64,000 bases of DNA from contig NZ_JAEKMH010000002.1 in the NCBI RefSeq assembly GCF_016411825.1, positions 620,001 to 684,000 of the forward strand, in the 5' to 3' direction. The stretch is from Devosia sediminis. GTDB lineage: Bacteria > Pseudomonadota > Alphaproteobacteria > Rhizobiales > Devosiaceae. The notes below the pieces were generated by a model. That model was not told where the DNA came from. It saw nothing but the letters and a program-made list of their open reading frames with translations, and ran no database searches. Shown piece after piece: positions 9,239-17,152 of the stretch. Each line of letters begins with the position of its first letter. The stretch's first letter is position 1. Position numbers and translations under genes: made by a program.

Positions 9239-9567
9239 TCACGGATGCTGGCTACGAGAAGCACGCCTTCAAGATGAAGCTCAATCCGGGCATGAAGGCC
9301 GAATACAAAAAGCGCCACGACGAGATCTTCCCCGAACTCGTCGACCTGCTGCACGAGGCGGGCGTGAAGGACTATTCCATCCATCTCGATGAAGAGACCA
9401 ACACGCTGTTCGGCGTGCTGTGGCGGCGGGTGGATCACACCATGGGCGATCTGCCGAACACCGAGGTGATGAAGCGCTGGTGGGCGCACATGGCCGACAT
9501 CATGGCCACCAACGAGAAGAACGAGCCGGTCTCTTTGGACCTGACGCCGGTCTTCTGGATGAAGTAG
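9235..9567 (+). CDS. rhaM: L-rhamnose mutarotase
   Basis: The 110-residue protein of the RhaM/RhaU family interconverts alpha and beta anomers of L-rhamnose. Recognisable features are [20 protein letters not shown], the LF.VL.RR segment and [12 protein letters not shown]...PVFWMK at the C-terminus. The start ATG 9235 overlaps the rhaQ stop and has AAGGAG upstream; an upstream in-frame ATG inside rhaQ was rejected. The gene is called rhaU in rhizobia, where rhaK usually follows. Here no kinase follows, and the operon ends at a palindromic repeat. Confidence 0.92.
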   Translation: MITDAGYEKHAFKMKLNPGMKAEYKKRHDEIFPELVDLLHEAGVKDYSIHLDEETNTLFGVLWRRVDHTMGDLPNTEVMKRWWAHMADIMATNEKNEPVSLDLTPVFWMK

Positions 9568-9597
9568 CGGTAGGGCTGTCTACAGCATCCTATCTTC

Positions 9598-9668
9598 GTC
9601 ATCGCCGGGCTTGTTCCGGCGATCCAGTTTTTGGCGACATGGATTGCCCGGACAAGCCGGGCAATGAC
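9598..9668. repeat. Palindromic repeat family B, copy 3
   Basis: This copy starts GTCATCGCCGGGC and ends GCAATGAC, with the inner arms changed to GCCGGGC/GTTCCGGC. It fills most of the 112-bp space between the convergent ends of rhaM and cysG, so it could act as a two-way transcript end. No T-tract is evident. Confidence 0.75.
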
Positions 9669-9679
9669 GATGGTGGCGG

Positions 9680-11227
9680 TTAGGTGCCTGTCGCCGCGAG
9701 CGTCACAGCCTGGCGCACCGCCAGCGCATCGCCAACCGCGAATATCGTAGGTGCCGACAGCGGAAACTGCTCCACAGCCGCCACCGCTTCGCCGATGGTC
9801 CCGCGCCAGATCTGCTCCTCGGGGCGGCCGAGGCTGCCGGCGATGATGGCGGGCGTTTCCATGCTCATGCCCTTTGCCGAAAGCTCTGCGACAATGCCGG
9901 GCAGGGTGCGGCGCGACATGTAGTAGACCGAGGTCGTTGCCGGGTCGGCGAGCGCGGCCCAGTTGAGCGTCTCGGGCAGGACGCCCTTTCTCGAATGGCC
10001 GGTGACGAAGCGCACCGACTGCGCATGGTCGCGATGGGTGAGCGAGACGCCGAGGCGGCTGGCCAGAGCGAGGCCCGCGGAAATGCCGGGCACGACGGAG
10101 ACGGCAATGCCGTGGCTTTCCAGCATTTCGATCTCTTCGCCGGCGCGGCCAAAGATCATCGGGTCGCCGGACTTGAGGCGGACCACGTGCTTGCCCTGGC
10201 GGGCGAGGCTCAACATCATGTCATTGATCTCGTCCTGGGCGCAGCTTTCGCGCTGGGCCCGCTTGCCCACCAGCATGCGCTTGGCTTCGCGGCGGGCCAG
10301 TTCGAGCACTTCGGACGAGACGAGGTCATCGAAGAGGATGACATCTGCCGACTGAAGGGCGCGGACGGCCTTGATGGTGAGAAGTTCGGCATCGCCCGGT
10401 CCGGCGCCAACCAGGGTGACGCGGCCAGTCTGGGGTGAGGCGGCGAAGGTGACATCGGCGTCGCGGAACGTGGGGGCACGGTCACCGAAAGCGTGTTCGG
10501 CAAGGCGCTCCCAGAAGGCGCGCCGCTGTGGGCCGGCTTCGAGTTTTTCCATGACAGTGTCGCGGAGTTTCGCGGCAAGCTCCGCCCACTGGGTCAGGGT
10601 CTGCGGCAAGAGGGTTTCGATGCGACGGCGCACGGCCTGGCCGAGGATCGGCGCGGCGCCTGCGGTGGAAATGCCGACCACGACCGGCGAGCGATTGACG
10701 ATGGCGCCGAACTGGAACTGGCAGAATTCGGGGCGGTCGATGACGTTATAGGGGACGGCATGGGACCTGGCCGCGGCGATAAAGGCCTGGGCTTCCGTGT
10801 CGTCGGCGAGGTCGGCAATAGCAAGGGCGACGCCGGCGAGGTCGGATGGGGTCCAGGGGCGGGGGTGGAGGGTGATGGAGCCGCTGGATTTTGCCTGTTG
10901 GTCCCCCCTCCCAACCTCCCCCGCAAGGGGGGAGGTGCTGCATCCAGCTTGGGGCTGGCTGTTAGTGACAGACACCGGCGCGGCACCCTCCCCCTTGCGG
11001 GGAGGGTTGGGGAGGGGGGCGGCAGGCAACAGAGCCACCAGTTCCTCACACAGCTTCTCCGCATACACATCAACCTGCGCACCTGCTGCAGCCAGCAGTT
11101 CGATCTTCCAGGCCGCCGGTTCGTCGCCGCCGATGACGACGGCGCGCTTGCCGCGGAGGTCAAAGAAAACCGGGAGGACGGCGAGCTCTGAAATGCGCTT
11201 ACTCGGCTGCGACGAGACGGTTTGCAT
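9680..11227 (-). CDS. cysG: Siroheme synthase (precorrin-2 dehydrogenase/ferrochelatase and uroporphyrinogen-III methyltransferase) with a palindromic-repeat insertion
   Basis: Makes siroheme, the prosthetic group of the nitrite reductase NirB encoded in the same cluster. Of 515 residues, about 11-230 form the CysG N-terminal Rossmann domain (RAVVIGGDEPAAWKIELL), and 275-515 form the SAM-dependent methyltransferase (VTLVGAGPGDAELLTIKA, GDPMIFGRAGEEIEML, VVPGISAG). ATG 11227 was chosen because AGGGGGA precedes it; it overlaps the nasA end by 29 bp, implying coupling. Residues about 68-111 (PAAPLPNPPRKGEG...SPLAGEVGRGDQQ) have no family counterpart. They are the translation of a family A repeat inserted in frame between the end of VALL and SITLHPRPW, so the protein is about 43 residues longer than expected. 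Confidence 0.93.
   Translation of the reverse strand: MQTVSSQPSKRISELAVLPVFFDLRGKRAVVIGGDEPAAWKIELLAAAGAQVDVYAEKLCEELVALLPAAPLPNPPRKGEGAAPVSVTNSQPQAGCSTSPLAGEVGRGDQQAKSSGSITLHPRPWTPSDLAGVALAIADLADDTEAQAFIAAARSHAVPYNVIDRPEFCQFQFGAIVNRSPVVVGISTAGAAPILGQAVRRRIETLLPQTLTQWAELAAKLRDTVMEKLEAGPQRRAFWERLAEHAFGDRAPTFRDADVTFAASPQTGRVTLVGAGPGDAELLTIKAVRALQSADVILFDDLVSSEVLELARREAKRMLVGKRAQRESCAQDEINDMMLSLARQGKHVVRLKSGDPMIFGRAGEEIEMLESHGIAVSVVPGISAGLALASRLGVSLTHRDHAQSVRFVTGHSRKGVLPETLNWAALADPATTSVYYMSRRTLPGIVAELSAKGMSMETPAIIAGSLGRPEEQIWRGTIGEAVAAVEQFPLSAPTIFAVGDALAVRQAVTLAATGT
10902..11025. repeat. Palindromic repeat family A, copy 2, inside cysG
   Basis: The inverted arms CCTCCCAACCTCCCCC and GGGAGGGTTGGGGAGG flank about 65 bp, with inner CAAGGGGGGAGGTG and CACCCTCCCCCTTG. 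The same arms occur at the intergenic copies at 57795-57935 and 28403-28535. It is read through in frame by cysG without a stop, adding a repeat-encoded peptide. Confidence 0.88.
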
Positions 11228-13832
11228 CGACAATCCCCCTGATTTCGGCGCGGCAGGAGCCGCAATTGGTGCCGGCGCGGGTGAGGGCACCGACGGCTTC
11301 GACTGTGGTGCAGCCGTTACGGGTCACGGCCTGGATGATGGTATTGATGCCGACGCCCATGCAGGCGCAGACCACGGCGCCGCCATCCGGTCGATCGGCG
11401 CCGGGGCGGCCGGCCAGGACAATGGAGGCGGTGAGATCGGGTTCGGCGAGGAGGCCCGCGGCCCATTGGCGCGAGACCAGGACCGGATCGGGCGCGGTAT
11501 AGAGGGCCGCGACGAGCTTTCCGTTCTCGATGAGCACGAAGGCGCGGCGGCCGGAGCGCTCATCGCGGATGGACTGAAAAGGTGTGTCGATGCGGAAGGT
11601 GCGCCCGAGAAACAGGGGCCAGTCCCTGGGCTCCTCGAACATGGCGATCTCGGCGCGCCAGCCGGCGGTGGCCGGCGCAAGGGCCCAGTAGTCGGTGGTG
11701 AGGGTGGGCTTTGCGGCGGCAACGAGGAAGCCGTAGAGGCGGACGGCTACGGGTTCGGCATGGACCTGCGCCATCTTGAGCGCCGGCTGGCCCGAGACCG
11801 GGTCGGTCTTTCCCGGCACCAGCGCGTCGACGCGGCCATTGCTGGCGAACTGGTCGGTCCAGTGCATGGGCACGAAAAGATGGCCGCGCTGTTGCCGATC
11901 GGTGATGAGGGCCCGGACCATGGCGGTGCCGTGCTGATTGGAGAGGCGGACGAGGCTGGCGCGATGAATGCCGCGCAAATTGGCATCGGCCGGATGGATT
12001 TCCACAAAAGGCTCCGCCAGATGGGCGGCGAGGCGCGCAGCCTTTCCGGTGCGCGTCATGGTGTGCCAGTGGTCGCGCACTCGGCCGGTATTGAGAATGA
12101 ATGTCCCGGGTGCCGGGGCAAAGGGCGGCGGGGGCTGGATCGGCAGGAAGCGGGCTTTGCCGTCGGGCGTGAAGAACTTGCCGTCGCCGAACATGCGGGC
12201 GGTTGGCCTGGCGCGCACAGGCCACTGCACGGGAACCAGGGTCTCGTAGTCGGCGTCCATGAGCGCGGAAAGATCGAAATCGCGGCTGCCGCCATTTTCA
12301 AAGGCGGAGAGGGCGACGTGCTCGGCAAAGATTTCGGCAGGGCTCTCGTAACCGAAGGCGTGGCCGTGGCCGAGGCGTTTTGCGACTTCGCGGATGATCC
12401 ACCAATCGGGGCGGGCCTCGCCGGGCAGGGCGAGGAACGGGCGCTGGCGCGAGATGCGACGCTCGGAATTGGTGACAGTACCGTTCTTCTCGCCCCAACC
12501 GGCGGCCGGGAAGCGGATGTGGGCCAGGTCCATGGTGTCGGTATGCCTGTTCATGTCGGACACGACGACCAGCGGGCAGGCCTTGAGGGCGGCTCGGATG
12601 GCGTCGGCTTCGGGCAGGGAATCCACCGGATTGGTGGCCATGATCCAGACAGCCTTGATTTCGCCCCGCGCCATGGCGGCGAACAGGTCAACCGCTTTGA
12701 GGCCCGGGCCCTGGGCGACGTTGGCGCTGCCCCAGAAGCGCCCGACGCGGTCCACGGCTTCAGGCGTGAAATCCATATGGGCGGCCAGCATGTTGGCGAG
12801 ACCGCCGGCCTCGCGGCCACCCATGGCATTTGGCTGGCCGGTGACCGAGAATGGCCCCATGCCCGGCCGGCCGATGCGCCCGGTGGCGAGGTGGCAGTTG
12901 ATGATGGCGTTGACCTTGTCCGTCCCGGCCGCGGACTGATTGACACCCTGCGAATAGACCGTGACGACTTTTCGCGTCCGGGCGAACAGGTCGTAGAAGC
13001 GGGTGATGGCGGAGGGTGCGAGCCCGGTGGCCACGGCGACGCGCTCGACGGACCAGTCCTCGGCGGTGAGCAGAGCGGCCTCGAACCCATTGGTATAGGC
13101 CGAGATATAGTCGCTGTCGGTGACCCCGGCATGATCGAGATGGGCAAGGAGCCCGACAAAGAGGGCACTGTCGCCGTCGGGCGAGACGGGGAGGTGCAGG
13201 TCGGCGATGTCGGCCGAGACGGTGCGGCGCGGATCGATGAGCACGACCTTCATGTCGGGGCGCGCGGCGCGGGCGGCCACAATGCGCTGGTAGAGCACCG
13301 GATGGCACCAGCCGAGGTTCGAGCCGACCAGCACGATGAGATCGGCCTGTTCGAGATCCTCGTAGTTGCCGGGCACGGTATCGGAGCCGAAAGCGCGCTT
13401 GTGGCCGGCCACGGACGAGGCCATGCAGAGGCGCGAATTGGTGTCGATATTGGCGGCGCCGATAAAGCCCTTCATCAGCTTGTTGGCGAGGTAGTAATCC
13501 TCGGTCAGAAGCTGGCCGGAGCCGTAAATGGCGACCGATTGTGGGCCAAAGGTGTTGATGGCGGACATGAAGCCGTTGGCGACATGGTCGAGGGCTTCAT
13601 CCCAAGTGACTCTGCGGTCAGCAATTTCCGGATGGAGCAGGCGCCCGTCGAGCGACAGGGTCTCGCCCAGCGCCGAGCCTTTCGAGCAGAGCCGGCCGAA
13701 GTTGGCGGGGTGATCCGGATCGCCGGCAATGGTGACGCTGCCATCGCGCTGGGGCGTGGCAAGGACGCCGCAGCCGACCCCGCAATAGGGGCAGGTCGTC
13801 TTGACGGTGCTCGCTGTGAGGGCCTGGTTCAT
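11199..13832 (-). CDS. nasA: Assimilatory nitrate reductase, large molybdopterin subunit
   Basis: Reduces nitrate to nitrite in the cytoplasm. The 877-residue protein has an N-terminal [4Fe-4S] motif (CPYCGVGC...GRLCSKG, residues about 12-48). The molybdopterin oxidoreductase body follows (AIYGSGQLLTEDYYLANKL; MGPFSVTGQPNAMGGRE), then the dinucleotide-binding domain (VRDHWHTMTRTGKA). A C-terminal BFD-like [2Fe-2S] domain (VVCACMGVG...TNCGSCRAEI) is typical of NasA/NarB-type enzymes with fused electron transfer. ATG 13832 was chosen because it directly precedes the Fe-S motif and follows the leader terminator by 9 bases. It is cotranscribed with cysG, under a separate antitermination leader. 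Confidence 0.95.
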   Translation of the reverse strand: MNQALTASTVKTTCPYCGVGCGVLATPQRDGSVTIAGDPDHPANFGRLCSKGSALGETLSLDGRLLHPEIADRRVTWDEALDHVANGFMSAINTFGPQSVAIYGSGQLLTEDYYLANKLMKGFIGAANIDTNSRLCMASSVAGHKRAFGSDTVPGNYEDLEQADLIVLVGSNLGWCHPVLYQRIVAARAARPDMKVVLIDPRRTVSADIADLHLPVSPDGDSALFVGLLAHLDHAGVTDSDYISAYTNGFEAALLTAEDWSVERVAVATGLAPSAITRFYDLFARTRKVVTVYSQGVNQSAAGTDKVNAIINCHLATGRIGRPGMGPFSVTGQPNAMGGREAGGLANMLAAHMDFTPEAVDRVGRFWGSANVAQGPGLKAVDLFAAMARGEIKAVWIMATNPVDSLPEADAIRAALKACPLVVVSDMNRHTDTMDLAHIRFPAAGWGEKNGTVTNSERRISRQRPFLALPGEARPDWWIIREVAKRLGHGHAFGYESPAEIFAEHVALSAFENGGSRDFDLSALMDADYETLVPVQWPVRARPTARMFGDGKFFTPDGKARFLPIQPPPPFAPAPGTFILNTGRVRDHWHTMTRTGKAARLAAHLAEPFVEIHPADANLRGIHRASLVRLSNQHGTAMVRALITDRQQRGHLFVPMHWTDQFASNGRVDALVPGKTDPVSGQPALKMAQVHAEPVAVRLYGFLVAAAKPTLTTDYWALAPATAGWRAEIAMFEEPRDWPLFLGRTFRIDTPFQSIRDERSGRRAFVLIENGKLVAALYTAPDPVLVSRQWAAGLLAEPDLTASIVLAGRPGADRPDGGAVVCACMGVGINTIIQAVTRNGCTTVEAVGALTRAGTNCGSCRAEIRGIVDANRLVAAE

Positions 13833-13841
13833 CGCGCGTCC

Positions 13842-13902
13842 AAAACAAAAAGCCGCCAACCGGGAATGACAGCGAAACTGCTGTCGGTCCGGGTTGGCGG
13901 CT
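13842..13902 (-). terminator. Intrinsic terminator in the nasA leader
   Basis: Read on the minus strand, AGCCGCCAACC pairs with GGTTGGCGGCT, followed by TTTTTGTTTT. An inner hairpin (GACAGC/GCTGTC) sits in the loop. The T-tract ends just before the nasA ATG, so termination here would block nasA-cysG. Its 5' arm overlaps hairpin P2 of the ANTAR motif, making the two folds mutually exclusive. Confidence 0.9.
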
Positions 13903-13929
13903 GTGCCGTTGATCGCCCACCGCTGGACG
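13896..13929 (-). promoter_or_regulatory. ANTAR two-hexaloop antiterminator RNA motif, nasA leader
   Basis: On the minus strand, P1 is CGUCC-AGCGGU-GGGCG (13914-13929, 5-bp stem). After a 6-nt linker, P2 is GGC-ACAGCC-GCC (13896-13907). Both six-base loops have A at position 1 and G at position 4, the known signature of RNA bound by ANTAR proteins. The P2 3' strand is the 5' arm of the terminator. The NasT encoded at 22540-23130 is the expected ligand. Confidence 0.85.
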
Positions 13930-14023
13930 ACAATTGAAACTAGCGCGATTGCAGACACCAGGCAAAGAAAAACGCGCAAAATCGCGGCAAAGTTCACGGC
14001 TGAACAAATTGTGTGCAATTAGC

Positions 14024-15727
14024 TCACGCGGAGAACAGCAGAATGCACAGGACGAGGCAGATAGAGGCGAGGAGGGCGCTTACCGCCTGCCAGAAGCGGA
14101 CCGGGTCGCGCTGGGACAGAGGCAGGTGGTCTGTCGAAAGCAGGCTCGGATTGGGATGTCTGAGATCGTAGAGGAATTCACTGATGACGGCATAACGGCG
14201 TGCGGGATCCGGGTGTACGGCCTGGCGCAGGGCGCTGTCGACCCAGGCCGGAATTTCCGGGCGCCCGGAGAGAGCGGGGCGGTACGTGAGGCGCTTGCCC
14301 TGCGCCACCGCCGCGCCATAGGGCAGTTCGCCGGTGACAAGTTCATAGGCAATGGCGCCGAGCGAGTAGATGTCGGACTGCTCGGTGCCGCGCTGGCCGG
14401 CAAAATATTCGGGGGCTGCATATTGGTGCGTGCCGAGAATGTCGTCGGTCTCGCTGCGCGGCAGGGCCTCGACCACGCCGGCAACGCGCACGGCGCCGAA
14501 ATCGATGATACGCGCCGTGCCATCCATGTCGAGCATGACGTTTTCGGGGCGCAGATCCTGATGAATCATGTCCTTGCGATGGAAGGCCTGGAGACCGGCG
14601 CCGATCTGCTCGATGAGGCTGCGGACGGTTTCGAGCGAGGGCTTGGGATTGTCCGCCATCCACTGCCGCAGCGTCTGGCCCTCGAGATAATCGGTGACCG
14701 TATAGAGCGTGCGGCGGCCGGTCGGCACCGGCGCGGCGGCCAGGACATGGGGCGAATGGATGCGGCGGGCGATCCACTCCTCGGCGGCAAAGCGCCGGAG
14801 ATAGGCGTCGTCGTCGCGCAGGTCGGCCGATGGGAATTTCATGGCAACGCGTCGGCCGGTGGCGACGTCCGTGGCGAGATAGACATGGCTGCGGCTCGAA
14901 GCATGGAGTTCGCGCTGGATGCGATAGCCATCGAGCAGAGCAGGCAGCATGGGCAAGGGGGCCGGTGGCAGGAGCTGGCCGTCGTCGAGGTCGCCCTGCT
15001 GCGCCTGATCGGGCAGGGCATCGACGCGAAGGACCTGAACGGTGAGGTTGTCATCGCTGCCGGCGGCGAGGGCGGCGTCGACGAGGGTACGGGCGGCAGT
15101 ATCGAGATCCGGCGCAGCAAGGATGCGGGCCGCCATGTCGCGCGGGCCCAGGACGCCATGCACACCATCGGTCGAGAGCACGAAGATGTCGCCCGGCGCC
15201 AGGGCAAGGGTGCGGTAGTCGATCTCGATCGAGGGTTCGAGGCCCAGGGCGCGGGTAAGATAACCCTGGCCGCGGTGGTCCTGGGTCAGCGGTTCGAGAC
15301 TGTCGCCGGAAAGCCGCCAGATGCGGCTGTCCCCGATATGGAGAATATGGGCGGTGCTGCCCTTGAGCACGAGCGTGCTGAAGGTGGTGACATAGGCATG
15401 GTCGCGCTCGGCAATGGCGGCGCCCTGGGCGGCGAGCCAGCTATTGGTGGCGCCGATCACGCGGCTGGCGGCCGTCTTCACCGTCCAGGCCTCGGACGTG
15501 CAGTAATAGTCGGTGAGAAAGCTCTTCACCGCCGTCTCTGCGGCAATGTGGCTGACCGGGCTGGGCGAAATGCCGTCGGCAATCGCGACGACGATGCCCT
15601 TATGCGTGAGCGCGGCGCCCTCGGGAACGAGAGCGCCGTGAAAGTCCTGATTAAACTCTTTGCGGCCCGCGGTTGAATACTGGCCGATCGAGACGGCAAG
15701 GGTCGCGGGCAAGGGTCGATGCAGCAT
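14024..15727 (-). CDS. Fused PP2C phosphatase / Ser-Thr protein kinase with C-terminal membrane anchor
   Basis: Of 567 residues, about 10-240 form a PP2C-type phosphatase with its metal-binding motifs intact (GRKEFNQD, AIADGIS, HIGDSRIW, LSTDGVHGVL, SDDNLT). Residues about 265-520 form a eukaryotic-like kinase with a lysine in VAMKFP, catalytic loop HQDLRPENV (Q replacing the usual R), DFGAVRV and YAAPEYF. A single hydrophobic helix (FWQAVSALLASICLVLCILL) ends the protein, so the enzymes face the cytoplasm. The gene lies 34 bp behind the nitrite channel and ends 191 bp before nasA. Such fusions are known inside nitrate assimilation loci of proteobacteria, but I know of no settled substrate. 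Confidence 0.88.
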   Translation of the reverse strand: MLHRPLPATLAVSIGQYSTAGRKEFNQDFHGALVPEGAALTHKGIVVAIADGISPSPVSHIAAETAVKSFLTDYYCTSEAWTVKTAASRVIGATNSWLAAQGAAIAERDHAYVTTFSTLVLKGSTAHILHIGDSRIWRLSGDSLEPLTQDHRGQGYLTRALGLEPSIEIDYRTLALAPGDIFVLSTDGVHGVLGPRDMAARILAAPDLDTAARTLVDAALAAGSDDNLTVQVLRVDALPDQAQQGDLDDGQLLPPAPLPMLPALLDGYRIQRELHASSRSHVYLATDVATGRRVAMKFPSADLRDDDAYLRRFAAEEWIARRIHSPHVLAAAPVPTGRRTLYTVTDYLEGQTLRQWMADNPKPSLETVRSLIEQIGAGLQAFHRKDMIHQDLRPENVMLDMDGTARIIDFGAVRVAGVVEALPRSETDDILGTHQYAAPEYFAGQRGTEQSDIYSLGAIAYELVTGELPYGAAVAQGKRLTYRPALSGRPEIPAWVDSALRQAVHPDPARRYAVISEFLYDLRHPNPSLLSTDHLPLSQRDPVRFWQAVSALLASICLVLCILLFSA

Positions 15728-15761
15728 GGGGAATGGGGCGGCGCGGAGCCGTCCCCGTGTC

Positions 15762-16610
15762 CTATTCGGCCGGCCGGACGGTGACCTGACCCTCGCGCTG
15801 GACCGGCGCGCGGCTGGGGGAGGTCTTGTAGTGGGTGGAGTAGATCATGGCGCCGACAAAGGTGAGCCCGCCCACCAGATTGCCAAGCACGGTGGGGATT
15901 TCGTTCCAGATCAGGTAGTCGCCCCAGGTGAACTGGCCGCCGAGCAAGAGGCCCGAGGGGAAGAGGTACATGTTGACGATGGAATGCTCGAAGCCGAGGT
16001 AGAAGAAGATCATGATCGGCATCCACATGCCCAGCACCTTGCCCGGCACGGTGGTGGACATCATGGCGGCGACGACGCCGGTGGACACCATCCAGTTGCA
16101 CATGACGGCCCGGATGAAGAGGGTCAGCATGCCGGCTGCGCCGGCTTCGGCATAGCCCAATGTGCGGGCCTCGCCGATATGACCGATGCGTTCGCCCACG
16201 GCATCGGGCGCGTGGGTGAAGCCGGTGGTGAAGATGATGGCCATGAAGATGGCCGTGGTGAAGGCGCCGGCGAAATTGCCGACGAAGACCAGGCCCCAAT
16301 TGCGCAGGACGCCCTGCAGGGTGACGCCGGGACGCTTGGCGATCAGCGCCAGCGGCGCGAGGGTGAAGACGCCGGTGAGCAGATCAAAGCCGAGCAGGTA
16401 AAGGATGCAGAAGCCCGCGGGGAAAAGGAGCGCCCCGATCAGCGGCTGCCCGGTATTGACGGTGATGGTGACGGCAAAGGCTGCGCCCAGCGCCAGGATG
16501 GCACCGGCCATATACGAGCGGATCAGCGTATCCTTGGTGGACATGAAGATCTTGGCTTCACCGGCCTCGATCATCTTGGTGGCGAGCTCCTTGGGAGCGA
16601 TATAGGACAT
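15762..16610 (-). CDS. nirC: Formate/nitrite transporter family protein, probable nitrite channel
   Basis: The 282-residue member of the FNT (FocA/NirC) family has six or more membrane segments. Recognisable motifs include SYMAGAILALGAAFA, FDLLTGVFTLAPLALI, RNWGLVFVGNFAGA and FFYLGFEHSIVNMYLFP. ATG 16610 was chosen because CTGGAG precedes it and upstream sequence is non-homologous. The setting between nirD and nasA points to nitrite rather than formate. Whether it imports or exports nitrite cannot be told from sequence. Confidence 0.9.
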   Translation of the reverse strand: MSYIAPKELATKMIEAGEAKIFMSTKDTLIRSYMAGAILALGAAFAVTITVNTGQPLIGALLFPAGFCILYLLGFDLLTGVFTLAPLALIAKRPGVTLQGVLRNWGLVFVGNFAGAFTTAIFMAIIFTTGFTHAPDAVGERIGHIGEARTLGYAEAGAAGMLTLFIRAVMCNWMVSTGVVAAMMSTTVPGKVLGMWMPIMIFFYLGFEHSIVNMYLFPSGLLLGGQFTWGDYLIWNEIPTVLGNLVGGLTFVGAMIYSTHYKTSPSRAPVQREGQVTVRPAE

Positions 16611-16638
16611 CGGAAAATCTCCAGAAGGGATGCGGCCG

Positions 16639-16974
16639 CTACTCGGCGGCCATGGCGATGAGGACGTCGGGGGCGATGAAGATGAGGCCGTTCTCGACCT
16701 TGACCGGGTAGGTGCGCACGGAGCCTTCGTCAGCGCCCTGGGCCTCGCCCGTCGCGAGGTCGAAGACCCAGTTGTGCAGCGGGCAGGTGACGGAGGTGCC
16801 GTGGACGATGCCCTCGGCCAGCGGGCCGCCCTTGTGCGGGCAGCGGTTGTCGATGGCAAAGACCTGGTTCTCCGCCGTGCGGAAGACGGCGATCTTGCCC
16901 GAGGGTGTGTTGACGCAACGCGCGCCGCGCAGGGGGACGGCGGTGACTGCGCCGAGTTCGATCCATTCGGTCAT
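16639..16974 (-). CDS. nirD: Nitrite reductase small subunit (Rieske-type)
   Basis: The 111-residue NirD has a Rieske [2Fe-2S] fold with CPHKGG and CPLHNWVFD, residues about 44-70, so it retains both Cys-His pairs. It partners NirB in NAD(P)H-dependent reduction of nitrite to ammonium. It lies downstream of nirB across a 178-bp gap occupied by a palindromic repeat, which is unusual since nirB and nirD are normally tightly linked. Confidence 0.93.
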   Translation of the reverse strand: MTEWIELGAVTAVPLRGARCVNTPSGKIAVFRTAENQVFAIDNRCPHKGGPLAEGIVHGTSVTCPLHNWVFDLATGEAQGADEGSVRTYPVKVENGLIFIAPDVLIAMAAE

Positions 16975-16995
16975 ATTTGTGATCCCTTAGGGAAA

Positions 16996-17150
16996 AGAGG
17001 TCCCCTCATCCGCCCTTCGGGCACCTTCTCCCACGAGGGGAGAAGGGGGGCGGAGAGCGTTGGCGCACACAGGGTTACCCCTCTCCCCTTGTGGGAGAGG
17101 GTGGATCGGCCGAAGGCCGAGACGGGTGAGGGGGATTGCATCGTCATCAT
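16996..17150. repeat. Palindromic repeat family A, copy 3 (between nirB and nirD)
   Basis: The outer arms are CCCCTCATCCGCCCTTCGG and GCCGAGACGGGTGAGGGGG. The inner arms are CTCCCACGAGGGGAGAAGGG and CCCCTCTCCCCTTGTGGGAG. It fills the intergenic space and could set the ratio of nirB to nirD message. Confidence 0.82.
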
Positions 17151-17152
17151 TC

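Noticed and set aside
11227..11290. Longer cysG start 63 bp upstream
   Set aside because: The extension is Pro/Ala-rich, overlaps nasA deeper, and the ATG at 11227 has its own AGGGGGA site.
10797..13937. A 1046-codon open frame opposite nasA and cysG
   Set aside because: Glycine/aspartate-rich shadow sequence without domains; the opposite strand holds complete NasA with all Fe-S ligands.
13833..14018. Longer nasA start 62 codons upstream
   Set aside because: It would translate through the ANTAR motif and terminator; homology starts at ATG 13832.
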